Shown in pieces: positions 25,967 through 34,522 of a stretch of 64,000 nt of DNA. The stretch is taken from assembly GCF_004151245.1 (NCBI RefSeq), contig NZ_JUIW01000003.1, positions 310,001 through 374,000 of the forward strand, read 5' to 3'. Under the pieces are notes generated by a model that worked only from the letters and a program-made list of their open reading frames with translations, was not told the DNA's origin and did not search any database. A program made the translations under genes and the position numbers. The stretch is from Flavobacterium beibuense. Its GTDB lineage: Bacteria; Bacteroidota; Bacteroidia; Flavobacteriales; Flavobacteriaceae. The stretch's first letter is position 1, and the number at the start of each line of letters is the position of its first letter.

Positions 25967-26611
25967 ATGGTAGCAGGAGTTATAACGTCGGACATTATAC
26001 AATCTACACATATTAACCCTCCCGAGAGGCAAAGGCTGTATGCCGAAATACAGCAGGCTATTAAGGAGATAGGTAAAAAGTACCCACTAAAAAGCGAATG
26101 GTACAGGGGCGATGCGTTTCAGGTAAAAACCGATGAGATTAAGTATGCCTGCCGTGTAGCGCTGCTTATTAAAACCTTTACCCGAAGTGTGGAAAAAGAC
26201 CGGGAACAGGCAGGCAAAAAGAGCCCGAAGATTTATGATGTGCGTATGGCTGTGGGTATAGGCCCTATAGAGTCGGGCAGTGATACACTTGCACTTTCTA
26301 ACGGAGAGGCTTTTCAGCTTTCGGGGCGCACACTGGACGAACTTAAAGGGGCACGCCGTCATTTTGCCTTTGCCACTGCCGATGGTAATAACAATTCGCT
26401 GCAAATAGAATCACAATTGCTGGATGCACTTATAAACAGTACTACAGCAGCACAATGCCGGGTGTTATACAACAAGCTGCTGGGGCATATAGAAGATGAT
26501 ATTGCCAAAAAACTGGGTGTATCTCAGTCTACCGTAAACCAACATGCCAATGCGGCAAACTGGAGTGTTTTTTCCGATTATCTGGACTATTTCGAAAACC
26601 TTTATAAATGA
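25967..26611 (+). CDS. SatD-like protein: cyclase-like domain plus HTH
   Basis: The 214-aa protein belongs with SatD-like proteins. Residues 1-125 follow the order of a class III nucleotide cyclase: GVITSDIIQST (Asp9, like the ADI metal motif), WYRGDAFQV (Gly48-Asp49), RMAVGIGPIESGS (like RIGIHTGP), and GEAFQLSGRTLDEL (like GDTVNLASRL). Residues 176-195 form a helix-turn-helix (DIAKKLGVSQSTVNQHA). Family knowledge links SatD only loosely to acid tolerance and secretion genes in streptococci; the cyclase resemblance is my reading. Its stop overlaps the start of the DUF3307 membrane gene (ATGA), so the two products probably work together. Confidence 0.7.
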   Translation: MVAGVITSDIIQSTHINPPERQRLYAEIQQAIKEIGKKYPLKSEWYRGDAFQVKTDEIKYACRVALLIKTFTRSVEKDREQAGKKSPKIYDVRMAVGIGPIESGSDTLALSNGEAFQLSGRTLDELKGARRHFAFATADGNNNSLQIESQLLDALINSTTAAQCRVLYNKLLGHIEDDIAKKLGVSQSTVNQHANAANWSVFSDYLDYFENLYK

Positions 26612-27345
26612 TAGAAACAAGTTTATTTACAGCAGAGCAGGGTAACCTGCTGATACGTTTGCTGATGGCACACCTGCTTGCCGATTTTGTTTTTCAGTCT
26701 AAAAAGATGGTAGAGAACAAACAATGGTTCTCAAAATACATGCTTTTTCATATAGGTATAGTATATATAACATCGGCAGTACTTAGCGGTTGGTGGATCC
26801 TTAGCGGGCTTATAGCTGTACTGCACTATATTACAGATGGTGTTAAGATTACGCTTAAGAATAAAGGAAAAATAAAGGACTCCTATCTTTTTATAGCCGA
26901 CCAGAAGATTCACTTTTTTGTGATACTTATAATTTGGGCAGCTTACTTCTCACTTTTCCGAAACCTGTATCAACTGGTGCTTATTCCGTTTACCGATTAT
27001 AAATGGAGCCTGGTATTGTTAGGCTATCTGTTTATGACCTCACCATTGGGTTTCCTTATCGGGATTGCCACACGAAAATTACAGCAGTTAGGTGATAACC
27101 CCGAAGGCAAAAGTGACCGTAACGGTTTTTGGATAGGTGTATCAGAACGTGTTATCATATTCACCTTTATGTTATTGGAGGAATATGGTGCAATAGGCTT
27201 TTTAATAGCCGGTAAAAGTATAATACGCTTTTCTACCAAAAACGAAGATAAAAAGAGCGAGTATGTGCTTTTAGGTACCATGCTTAGCTACGGTGTTGCC
27301 ATAGTAGCGGGTATCGTTATCCGCTGGATGCTTATGTTCGGATAA
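26608..27345 (+). CDS. DUF3307 family membrane protein
   Basis: The 245-aa product has about six membrane helices. An N-terminal DUF3307 unit carries LLMAHLLADFVFQSKKMVENK (the conserved HxxxDFxxQ) and HYITDGVKITLKNKGK, followed by more spans (SLVLLGYLFMTSPLGFLIGI; IIFTFMLLEEYGAIGFLIAG). It starts inside the stop of the SatD-like gene, so the pair is translationally coupled. The pairing recurs in other Bacteroidetes as far as I recall. Function is unknown; a membrane effector controlled by the cytoplasmic partner is a reasonable guess. Confidence 0.75.
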   Translation: MIETSLFTAEQGNLLIRLLMAHLLADFVFQSKKMVENKQWFSKYMLFHIGIVYITSAVLSGWWILSGLIAVLHYITDGVKITLKNKGKIKDSYLFIADQKIHFFVILIIWAAYFSLFRNLYQLVLIPFTDYKWSLVLLGYLFMTSPLGFLIGIATRKLQQLGDNPEGKSDRNGFWIGVSERVIIFTFMLLEEYGAIGFLIAGKSIIRFSTKNEDKKSEYVLLGTMLSYGVAIVAGIVIRWMLMFG

Positions 27346-27435
27346 GTTTTTTAGTGTTAAAAATAATTTTCGGCATTATTCTTGGAAATGCTGTTTTAAT
27401 CATAAAAACAATTATCAATCTAAAAAACCAACAAA

Positions 27436-28023
27436 ATGAAAAAACTCTTTACTATTGTGGCTTTAGCAGCTACTTCGTTAATTTTTGCACAGAATAATAC
27501 CGACAGCAGCAATGCGCCCAAAAAAGTGACTACCATAAGCGGTATGGGTATGTTCTCTGACCCTTCTCAATTTGGACTTTCGTTTGAATTTGAAGGACTA
27601 ATGTGTGGTCATGGCCACTCTAAAAAAAGTACTCAGCTTGTTAACCTTTCTTTTGGCGTAATGCAGTATGACAGTGGTATTAGAAACAACATTAACGGAC
27701 AGGGTGGTGTAATAGAAATAGGATCCAGACAGTATTACAGCAAAGGCGATAAACCGGAAGGGCTTTATACAAGTAACTACCTGTCTTACGGTAACATCAG
27801 GTTTGATCAGGATTTCCTGGAAGGCAAATTTGAGGGTAATTACAGCTATTTCTCTTTCTTTAGCCCGGAGTTAGGTTACAAGATGGTTTTTGGTAACTTT
27901 ACGGTAGATCCTTTTATAGGTGCTACATGGAAAATAGAAATTAAAGGAAAAGGAGATATAGACAACAAAAATGTAGATGAATGGGCACCACGTGCCGGTA
28001 TAAAACTCGGTTTTATGTTCTAA
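27436..28023 (+). CDS. Secreted beta-barrel-like protein
   Basis: A signal peptide (MKKLFTIVALAATSLIFAQ) precedes about 175 aa of amphipathic strands with Gly and aromatics (FGLSFEFEGLMCG; GSRQYYSKGD; YSFFSPELGYKMVFGNFTVDPFIGATWKIEIKG), ending in a phenylalanine within GIKLGFMF. A terminal aromatic strand is the rule for outer membrane barrels, so an 8-stranded barrel is plausible. It is monocistronic with a shared terminator at its 3' side. Confidence 0.6.
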   Translation: MKKLFTIVALAATSLIFAQNNTDSSNAPKKVTTISGMGMFSDPSQFGLSFEFEGLMCGHGHSKKSTQLVNLSFGVMQYDSGIRNNINGQGGVIEIGSRQYYSKGDKPEGLYTSNYLSYGNIRFDQDFLEGKFEGNYSYFSFFSPELGYKMVFGNFTVDPFIGATWKIEIKGKGDIDNKNVDEWAPRAGIKLGFMF

Positions 28024-28033
28024 GAAATAAAAA

Positions 28034-28062
28034 AATCCTGTTCATTTCGAACAGGATTTTTT
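28034..28062. terminator. Bidirectional terminator between the barrel gene and the prophage end
   Basis: AATCCTGTTC and GAACAGGATT form a 10-bp stem around ATTTC with A and T runs on each side. It serves both the plus-strand gene and the minus-strand protease gene, and marks the left limit of phage-derived sequence. Confidence 0.85.
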
Positions 28063-28070
28063 TATTAAAG

Positions 28071-29189
28071 CTATTTTATTAGCAGTCCGCCAACTATACC
28101 CATCCCTAACCATATATACCATTTTTTATACAAAGGCTGCCTTATGCTAACCTGAGCAGAGGAGAGTTGGTTCACCTCAATATAAGGGTTTGAGAAGGTA
28201 ATGTCGGTAGTAAGTGTTTCCTTTCCTAAAAACCATTTACGTTTGTATCCGGTTATAATGGCTGCATCGGTATGGGTAATAAAAGAGGAGAGGATAAGGC
28301 TGTAGTTGCTGGTAACCTGTTTTTTAAGCTTTCTGTTTTCTGCCTTTAGTGCAGCGGCTTCTTCGGCAGGTGCATCTTCTTCGGGTTCAATAATCTCGGT
28401 AAGTTCACCTTCTTTAAAAATGTAGGTAAAGCCATCGGGCATTATAAACTCACCTTCTGCAGGAAGTCCGTCTACAGTTGCAAGCTGCCCTATTTCTATT
28501 ACGGCATCGTCTTCCAGTTCTGTAAAATCGATTTCGGTTCCTGTGGCATCCTGTACCACTTTGTTAAACATGTTGCTGTGCTTAAACTTTGCCAGCACTT
28601 TTGTAAACAGGCTTTCCATCCAGTGCCTGTCTTTCTCGGTAAATTTGGTCATAGTATTAGATTTTAAATATGCTTTTGCAGCTATGGCTACCTGCTGCGA
28701 GGTGGTAAAGCCCAAATCGGTTAACTGATTACCTGTAAGCCATGTTTCGTTTTTAAGTAGGGGGAGTATGGCCTGCTCTTCTATATTGAGCGCACCTTTG
28801 TAAAAGTTTACCAGCTTTTTTTCTATACTTTTTAGCTGTGCGGCAAACTGTGTAAGCTCGTCGGCAGTGCCCATAGATCCGCCCCAGGGCAGGTGAATCA
28901 TAAACGGAGTGTTTTCACGTATAAGCCTTTTGTTGCCTGCCATAAATATTACGGTTGCTATACTGGCTACTATACCGCTACCTATGGTGGTTATGGGTTT
29001 GCCCAGCGATTTAAGGTAGTGGTAGATGTCGAAACCCACATCTACGAGTCCGCCCTCAGAGTTAATGTGTACGTTAAAAGCAGTGGCTTTGGGCTGTTTT
29101 TTTACCTGGCTTACAACGTCTATAAGCGCTATGCCGGGAGTTCCGTCAAAAGAGCCTATCTGGCCGGAGATGTAAATGTTTCCTGTCAT
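28071..29189 (-). CDS. Phage head-maturation protease (ClpP-like) fused to a lysis-type C-terminus
   Basis: Residues 1-175 are a ClpP-like prohead protease. Ser76 lies in GSGIVASIA, His99 in FMIHLPWGG and Asp158 in LTDLGF, with INSEGGLVDVGFDI as the substrate loop. Residues 180-290 are the acidic scaffold-like tail usual in these phages (MPDGFTYIFKEGEL). Residues 312-372 then switch to another type: GYKRKWFLGKETLTTDI, SNPYIEV and a terminal membrane span (KKWYIWLGMGIVGGLLIK). I know that ending from spanin-like or DUF6549 lysis proteins. The fusion looks like a deletion that removed the head region. It is the last phage relic on the left. Confidence 0.7.
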   Translation of the reverse strand: MTGNIYISGQIGSFDGTPGIALIDVVSQVKKQPKATAFNVHINSEGGLVDVGFDIYHYLKSLGKPITTIGSGIVASIATVIFMAGNKRLIRENTPFMIHLPWGGSMGTADELTQFAAQLKSIEKKLVNFYKGALNIEEQAILPLLKNETWLTGNQLTDLGFTTSQQVAIAAKAYLKSNTMTKFTEKDRHWMESLFTKVLAKFKHSNMFNKVVQDATGTEIDFTELEDDAVIEIGQLATVDGLPAEGEFIMPDGFTYIFKEGELTEIIEPEEDAPAEEAAALKAENRKLKKQVTSNYSLILSSFITHTDAAIITGYKRKWFLGKETLTTDITFSNPYIEVNQLSSAQVSIRQPLYKKWYIWLGMGIVGGLLIK

Positions 29190-29459
29190 TTCATAGTGAT
29201 GAGAATTAAGTATTAAGTATTGAGAAGTGAGATAATAGATGACAGACTGAGAATGCAGCGTTCAGTAATCAGTAATCAGTGTGAGGGTAGGGTGTGTTGT
29301 TGCGAGGCACAAAGCAATCTTCAACTATTTTAAATTCTGAATTTTAGATTTTAAATTAGGAGATGTCTCCCTGCGGTCGACATGACAAGCTGTATGAGGT
29401 TAGAGGGGAGATTTTTAGTTACTAAGACCAAGTAACTTTTGTTGTCTCATTTTTACAGT
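29190..29459. repeat. Intergenic repeat mosaic 4
   Basis: No gene is seen. It holds TTGCGAGGCACAAAGCAATCT (about 29300), the TTTTAAATTCTGAATTTTAGATTTTAAATT spacer (a longer stretch of which varies), and GAGATGTCTCCCTGCGGTCG (about 29361), then a GACATGAC tail. It separates the fused protease gene from the MBL cassette. Confidence 0.6.
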
Positions 29460-29510
29460 ACAAAGGTACGGCGGGTTTTTAGGTTTTTACTGAAGCGGCT
29501 TTTTCAGTAA
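29460..29510. repeat. Left 50-bp direct repeat of the MBL cassette
   Basis: It begins ACAAAGGTACGGCGGG and ends with the hairpin TTACTGAA...TTCAGTAA. It matches the copy at 31930-31979 at about 46 of 51 positions. It ends 2 bp before the stop codon of the metallo-beta-lactamase-fold gene. It could be a footprint of insertion (att-like) or a shared terminator. Confidence 0.7.
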
Positions 29511-29512
29511 AC

Positions 29513-30607
29513 TTATATTTTTATGGCACTTTCAAATATTTCTGTGTTCCAATTTGACTCAGGATTTGTATAATCTATTCTTGAACGAATAATACCTTTG
29601 TTATATTTAACCTCATTAAGACTTATTGAAAAGCGTTTAATTATTTTTTCAATTGATTTATCTTTTTTTTTGGGTTTACTATTAGAAATGATTTTAGATG
29701 TTATATAAATATCATTAGAATGTTGATTGTAAATCTTTATCATTTCAGCTGTAGGTAGAATAGTATTTTTATTCCAAGGTGTAAGTTTTAAGATTGGATT
29801 AGAATCTATATATTTATCAAAAAGATCTTTATGATAGCCATTTTGACTACCATGATGCGGAAGTTTAAATATTTTTGCTTTTTCATTATCAAAAACTAAT
29901 GAGTTTTTGATAATATGCAACCACCCCTGTTCTTCATTATTTCCTATTTCTAAATCAGAGCCTAAAATGATTCTTTGATCATTAAATTTAAGTAATAATG
30001 CCACTGATTTTTCGTTAGGACTATTATATGTGGGTCTAAAACTTCTTTTGCCATAATTATCAATTAAGGTGCTTATTTCTCCTTGAAAATCATCAATTGT
30101 TTTTGGAGATGGAGATAATGAATATAGTTCAAAAGTATATTTATCTTCAATATTTCTGTATAATAATTGATTGTAAATTGCATAATCAATTTTTTTATTT
30201 CTATCGTTTAATATTTGTAAGCATTTTCCGAATTCTTCAGTTGATCGCATTCCGCCCTTTATAGATTTTTGGTGATCTAAGGAAATGAACAATAAAAATT
30301 GTTTTAAATCTCTTACTAAAGATGTTACGAAAGAAGTATTTTCAGATTTATAGAGGATATTAGATAAACCTTTGATATGGTCATCATGCCAGTGAGTACA
30401 TATTATAAGTTTGATGTTTTCTGGATGCACATTAATACTTTCTAGGTACTCTAAGGGCAGTGGCTTTTTATTTTTAGGATTTATACAACTATCAATTATT
30501 ATCCAATCATTTTTTGAAAGCTTCAACACAATGCTTTCACCATATCCTCCTCCAGTGCCAATTAATGACACTTCTACTTCATTACTATTTGGTGCAATTT
30601 CTAGCAA
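29513..30607 (-). CDS. Metallo-beta-lactamase-fold hydrolase, ComEC-like
   Basis: The 364-aa protein carries the metal motif THWHDDH at 71-77 (His72, His74, Asp76, His77), then RIILGSDLE (Asp218) and LPHHGSQ (His251, His252). The HHGS form and the SVALLLKF-RIILGSDLE pair are those of the ComEC/Rec2 MBL domain, suggesting phosphodiester or nuclease chemistry, but there is no membrane span, so it acts in the cytoplasm. It is the third gene of a tight operon, 5 bp after the 184-aa gene. It is AT-rich and bracketed by direct repeats. The substrate is unknown. Confidence 0.8.
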   Translation of the reverse strand: MLEIAPNSNEVEVSLIGTGGGYGESIVLKLSKNDWIIIDSCINPKNKKPLPLEYLESINVHPENIKLIICTHWHDDHIKGLSNILYKSENTSFVTSLVRDLKQFLLFISLDHQKSIKGGMRSTEEFGKCLQILNDRNKKIDYAIYNQLLYRNIEDKYTFELYSLSPSPKTIDDFQGEISTLIDNYGKRSFRPTYNSPNEKSVALLLKFNDQRIILGSDLEIGNNEEQGWLHIIKNSLVFDNEKAKIFKLPHHGSQNGYHKDLFDKYIDSNPILKLTPWNKNTILPTAEMIKIYNQHSNDIYITSKIISNSKPKKKDKSIEKIIKRFSISLNEVKYNKGIIRSRIDYTNPESNWNTEIFESAIKI

Positions 30608-30612
30608 TTTTT

Positions 30613-31167
30613 TTAACTTAATAAATTGCCAAAGAAATTTTCGATATTATCATTTGCTTCATTAATATCTTCCTCACTTAACTCGATTAATCTTTGAAAT
30701 CTTATTTCAGATTTTTTACTTATTTGTCCATTATCCATAAAATATCCAACAGTCCAATAAAAAATGGATCCATTATCTAAAAGCTTTAAATCATCTGGCG
30801 ATATTTCATTTATATCAAATTCGCCATATTCATAAGTTGTATCATCAGATAAATCGAAAACATTAGCTGTAAATGAATCTTCATTAACTTTATCCACGAC
30901 ACCTTTCCACTTCTGGACTTTTTTTGAGAATTTTTTAGGAGATGGTATCTCAAAATATGAATCTAGGTTTGGTAAATCTAACTTAATAGTATTTTTATCC
31001 TCTTTTGATTCAGAATCATTAATATCCTTATCTAAACACGTACTATATTTTTTTATGGAATTATCGATTATCGATATTAATAATTCATTTTTGCTCTCGT
31101 TTTGAGAATCAAATTCATACCACGCTGCACTATTCAAAGATTTATTTAAAGCTGTACTTTGTTCCAT
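30613..31167 (-). CDS. Unknown protein of the MBL cassette with an SH3-like middle
   Basis: The 184-aa soluble protein has an acidic, low-complexity N-terminal half (to about residue 85). A compact beta domain of about 80 residues follows: KWKGVVDKVNEDSFTANVFD, then YEYGEFDINEISPDDLKLL, then GSIFYWTVGY and SEIRFQRL, looking like a small barrel. I do not know the family by name, though similar W-x-G-x-V barrels next to MBL proteins are familiar to me. It overlaps the upstream gene by 22 bp and lies 5 bp before the MBL gene, so the three are surely one mRNA. Confidence 0.6.
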   Translation of the reverse strand: MEQSTALNKSLNSAAWYEFDSQNESKNELLISIIDNSIKKYSTCLDKDINDSESKEDKNTIKLDLPNLDSYFEIPSPKKFSKKVQKWKGVVDKVNEDSFTANVFDLSDDTTYEYGEFDINEISPDDLKLLDNGSIFYWTVGYFMDNGQISKKSEIRFQRLIELSEEDINEANDNIENFFGNLLS

Positions 31168-31811
31168 ATTTCTGAATTTATTTCATCTACTTTATTAAAA
31201 GAGGATTCCCAAATCTCGGCTAATTTATTAATTAAATGTTTTGCTTCACCGTTTGGTATATTTTCTACATGATGATTAATATTAATCATTATTGATTTAC
31301 TGTCAGATATTAAATCCGATGGAGAAATTGTGACTCGATATCTTCCTTGGTCAGTTTTGTCAATATCTCCTTGTTCTAAAAAAGTTATATTAAGTAATTT
31401 AGGATTCCTAAGAACATTTTCAAATTGATTAACAGGTGAGAACCAATACCCGAAGTTTATATACTCTTCAGTGTTTCTAAGAGTATAATGTCTTAAATGA
31501 TTTAAGCCAAATGAAACAAGAGGAGTTTCTCTTAATGCTGAAAAAATACTGATAATTAAATCTCTTAAAATTTCAAAATGAGATTCACTTTTTGTTTTAA
31601 AATCTATTCTTGTTTGAGATGCTTCAAAAATCAACCAGTCTAATTCAAATCGACAGATTTCAGGGTGAATAATTATGACTTTAGCATTTTCTGCTTCAGT
31701 TTCACGAATCAATCCTTTATTTAACATCCATTGTGGAGTTATTATTACAGGATTAAAATTTCCTATTATTACAGCATTAAAATTGTATATTTCTGTTTCT
31801 TTTTTTGACAT
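31146..31811 (-). CDS. Unknown 221-aa protein, first gene of the MBL cassette
   Basis: Not confidently recognised; the layout (NAVIIGNFNPVIITPQWMLNKGL, then RFELDWLIFEASQTRIDFKT, then LVSFGLNHLRHYTL, NINHHVENIPN) recalls the TIGR04255-like proteins of sporadic distribution. It has no signal or membrane span. It heads the operon and its end overlaps the 184-aa gene by 22 bp. The 5' side opens into an AT-rich promoter region and then the right direct repeat. It could be a sensor or specificity factor for the MBL enzyme, which is only inference. Confidence 0.55.
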   Translation of the reverse strand: MSKKETEIYNFNAVIIGNFNPVIITPQWMLNKGLIRETEAENAKVIIIHPEICRFELDWLIFEASQTRIDFKTKSESHFEILRDLIISIFSALRETPLVSFGLNHLRHYTLRNTEEYINFGYWFSPVNQFENVLRNPKLLNITFLEQGDIDKTDQGRYRVTISPSDLISDSKSIMININHHVENIPNGEAKHLINKLAEIWESSFNKVDEINSEIWNKVQL

Positions 31812-31929
31812 TTTTTGGATTTTATTAGTGATAAAATCTTATTAGTAAATATAACAAAATATGTAAACTACAGACAAATTTAATTAATTTTTATTTATTC
31901 TAAATAGTTTTAATTTTATATTATTGTAA

Positions 31930-31979
31930 ACAAATATACGGGAGTTTTTAGGTTTTTACTGAAGCGACTTTTTCAGTAA
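31930..31979. repeat. Right 50-bp direct repeat of the MBL cassette
   Basis: It starts ACAAATATACGGGAG and ends in the same TTACTGAA...TTCAGTAA hairpin as the left copy at 29460-29510, in the same orientation. It lies just upstream of the promoter of the lipoprotein gene at 32033 (TATATTTG near 32001). Confidence 0.7.
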
Positions 31980-32032
31980 TAAAATTTTAACATTTTGCGT
32001 TATATTTGAAGAACAACCAAATAACGCAAACC

Positions 32033-33049
32033 ATGAAATCCCTACGCCTTACAATGCCGCTTTTGGCACTTCTGTTTGTATGCTGTAAACAGGAGGAGAA
32101 AAGAGAAGAACCGGTTTTAGGGAATACGACTTCCATAACCCACCTGACTGACCTAAAGAATACAGAGTTTTTTGCTTCACCAGATAATACCCTTACGGGT
32201 AAAAATGCCATATACTGTGCATCGTTACCTTATGCATGGACAAAAATAGGAGAGGCTATAGGCGAAGAAATAACGGTTAGCGATTCTTTTCCGCAATTGC
32301 AAAGACTTAACGAGCATAGCTTTTTTGTAAAAAATGTGTTTACCAATATAGATTATAAAACAACTACTCATATTAATGAACTAACAGGATCCATAGAGGT
32401 TTCGGCATCTTTTAGTAAGCAGTTGCCATTTGAGTATCCTATGGATAACTATAATGGCGATTTTGTTTTTAACGGTACTAAAGTAGAAGCCTTTTGCATA
32501 CGTGGTGGGGAATATGAATTTAGGGCAGACATATTGGAGTATAACAGTGACAGTGATTTTATTGTCCGTTTAAACCCTAAAGATCCAAAACACGAGATAC
32601 TGATTTGGATGCCCTCAAAAAGGCCTCAGACTCTGGAAGCCGCTATACAACACGTTGTTTATACTTTAAATAAACCTTCCACAGCCGAGGAAATTGAAAA
32701 GGAGGTTTTAAAAACCAAGTTTAGTGAACTTGATTTTTTGGTTATCCCTAAAATAGATTTCGATATCGATTATGATTACCCTGAACTGATTAATAACACC
32801 TTTACAACCCAAAGCGGTAAAAAACCACATACAGTGGCAGAGGTGTATCAGCATACCAAATTCAGGTTAGATGAAAAAGGAGCTGAGGTACAAAGTGAAG
32901 CTGCGATAGCGGTAGACAGTATTGTACCTGCAAAGCCTAAGAGAATGTTTGTAAACAAGCCTTTCCTGTTACTGCTTAGAAGCGACACTATGAATCCGTA
33001 TCTGGCGGTATGGGTAGAGAATACCGAACTTTTGGTTAAAAATAAATGA
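32033..33049 (+). CDS. Lipoprotein of unknown function
   Basis: The ATG at 32033 opens a lipoprotein signal (MKSLRLTMPLLALLFVCC) and a mature chain of about 320 aa, mostly beta-strand with Lys and Glu. No family is recognised. A TATATTTG -7 element lies about 25 bp upstream. Its stop overlaps the ATG of the next gene (ATGA), so it is translated together with the two paralogous secreted proteins that follow. The N-terminal in-frame codons upstream of 32033 are leader sequence. Confidence 0.6.
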   Translation: MKSLRLTMPLLALLFVCCKQEEKREEPVLGNTTSITHLTDLKNTEFFASPDNTLTGKNAIYCASLPYAWTKIGEAIGEEITVSDSFPQLQRLNEHSFFVKNVFTNIDYKTTTHINELTGSIEVSASFSKQLPFEYPMDNYNGDFVFNGTKVEAFCIRGGEYEFRADILEYNSDSDFIVRLNPKDPKHEILIWMPSKRPQTLEAAIQHVVYTLNKPSTAEEIEKEVLKTKFSELDFLVIPKIDFDIDYDYPELINNTFTTQSGKKPHTVAEVYQHTKFRLDEKGAEVQSEAAIAVDSIVPAKPKRMFVNKPFLLLLRSDTMNPYLAVWVENTELLVKNK

Positions 33050-34518
33050 ATATGAAAAAGCACCTTACATTATTATTGTTGTTTGTTTCTGTTTGTTTTT
33101 ACGGGCAGGAAGTTGTAAATGGTTTTTATATAAACGCTTACGATAATGATTATCCTATTTTGTATAAAGGTAATGGGGTGAATTATAAAGAAGTGGAGTT
33201 GATTTTGAAGAATGATGAAATGACCCAAAGACTTAGAAATTTATTTCAGTATACTCCTTTTTATATAGAACTTGAAGGCTTTACAGATGCTGACGGACGT
33301 TTTACGGTTAACGAAATACTGAAGATAGACAGGACCTATACGGCAGACATTATTGCTACAAAACAAGGCCTTGAATTAATAGGATTAACTAAAAAGACTA
33401 CAGCTTTTGATGCACAGGGTTTTTGTATTGAATACAATGGCAGCTTAGCATTTTTTAAGTTGGAAGATGGAAAACTTTCAGCACCGGCGGTACTTATCCT
33501 CTCAGATAATAATATCTCTCTACCTAAAGGATTTACAAGTGGCAGACTTATCAAGGTTAAGGGCAGGCTTTCAAGTGGATTTATACCTTATCCGGAACCT
33601 GATATGTATCCTTATTTTTTTGGGTATGAATCATGGAAAGAAATACTGGCAACCGAAGTAACCCTTACAAATGACAATCAGCTTTTAGAAGACTATCTTG
33701 AAAAGCAGTCTGGGTTAAAGCCGGAACCAATTCAAAAGGAACAGGCCGAATATTTTGAAGGCGAACTGTTTTTAAGCACAAACTACGAATATAACGAACA
33801 GATGTATGTAACGGCTCTGGAAAACGGCGACCTGGTAAATACAGGAGGGGTGATTTTTAGCAACGCTATTAAAAAGATACCTAAGCTGCAATTTATAACC
33901 ACTTTTGTACCCCACCTTAGAGAAGTCCATGAGGAGTACCTTACTCACGGTATACTTATTAAAGCTAAGGGTTTACGTATCTATGATGATCCTAATGCAT
34001 TTAATAACCACTTTATGTACAGATATTTTATTTGGGATATAGAAAAGGTTGATGTTTCTAAAACCTTATGGGATTATAAGGCAGAAATAGTTGCAAAGAG
34101 GGGCTTTTTTGGTAAAGACGATGAAAAGGAAGTTTTTCCTTCTACCTTACAGGAAAGCAAGCAATATACTTTTAAGGGACAAAAAGACGGACACAGCTTT
34201 ATGTTAATAGCTAAAAGAAAGGGAGGCTATATACATTATACATTTACAGCTACCGATGAGAGTAAAAAAGTGACTGAATTTAAAGGTAAGCTTGTTTTAA
34301 ACCCGTGGTATTATGTATTTGTTTCTTCCACAGAACCCGACTCCTGGTATAGAGAGGGCTATGAAAGTACTGAACCCGACAGGTATGTTAATGGCAAATC
34401 GCTGCTTACACTATATGTATTAAGAGAAAAAGACGAAAAGGGTAACCTAAAAATAGACATTAAAAACAATTATAATACTTCGCCGATAACTATGGAACTT
34501 ACCGAAGTAAAAAACTAA
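33046..34518 (+). CDS. Secreted protein, first of two tandem paralogues
   Basis: The signal peptide MKKHLTLLLLFVSVCFYGQE starts either at 33046 (MNMKKHL, with ATGA overlap to the previous gene) or at 33052. The mature chain of about 465 aa contains twofold blocks. VNGFYINAYDNDYPILYK and a region near 170-190 (KGRLSSGFIPYPEPDMYP) resemble segments of the following gene; the C-terminal half (KQYTFKGQKDGHSFMLIAKRKGGYIHYTFTATDE) is clearly shared. No known domain is recognised. It is presumably exported to the periplasm or cell surface. Confidence 0.6.
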   Translation: MNMKKHLTLLLLFVSVCFYGQEVVNGFYINAYDNDYPILYKGNGVNYKEVELILKNDEMTQRLRNLFQYTPFYIELEGFTDADGRFTVNEILKIDRTYTADIIATKQGLELIGLTKKTTAFDAQGFCIEYNGSLAFFKLEDGKLSAPAVLILSDNNISLPKGFTSGRLIKVKGRLSSGFIPYPEPDMYPYFFGYESWKEILATEVTLTNDNQLLEDYLEKQSGLKPEPIQKEQAEYFEGELFLSTNYEYNEQMYVTALENGDLVNTGGVIFSNAIKKIPKLQFITTFVPHLREVHEEYLTHGILIKAKGLRIYDDPNAFNNHFMYRYFIWDIEKVDVSKTLWDYKAEIVAKRGFFGKDDEKEVFPSTLQESKQYTFKGQKDGHSFMLIAKRKGGYIHYTFTATDESKKVTEFKGKLVLNPWYYVFVSSTEPDSWYREGYESTEPDRYVNGKSLLTLYVLREKDEKGNLKIDIKNNYNTSPITMELTEVKN

Positions 34519-34522
34519 ACCT

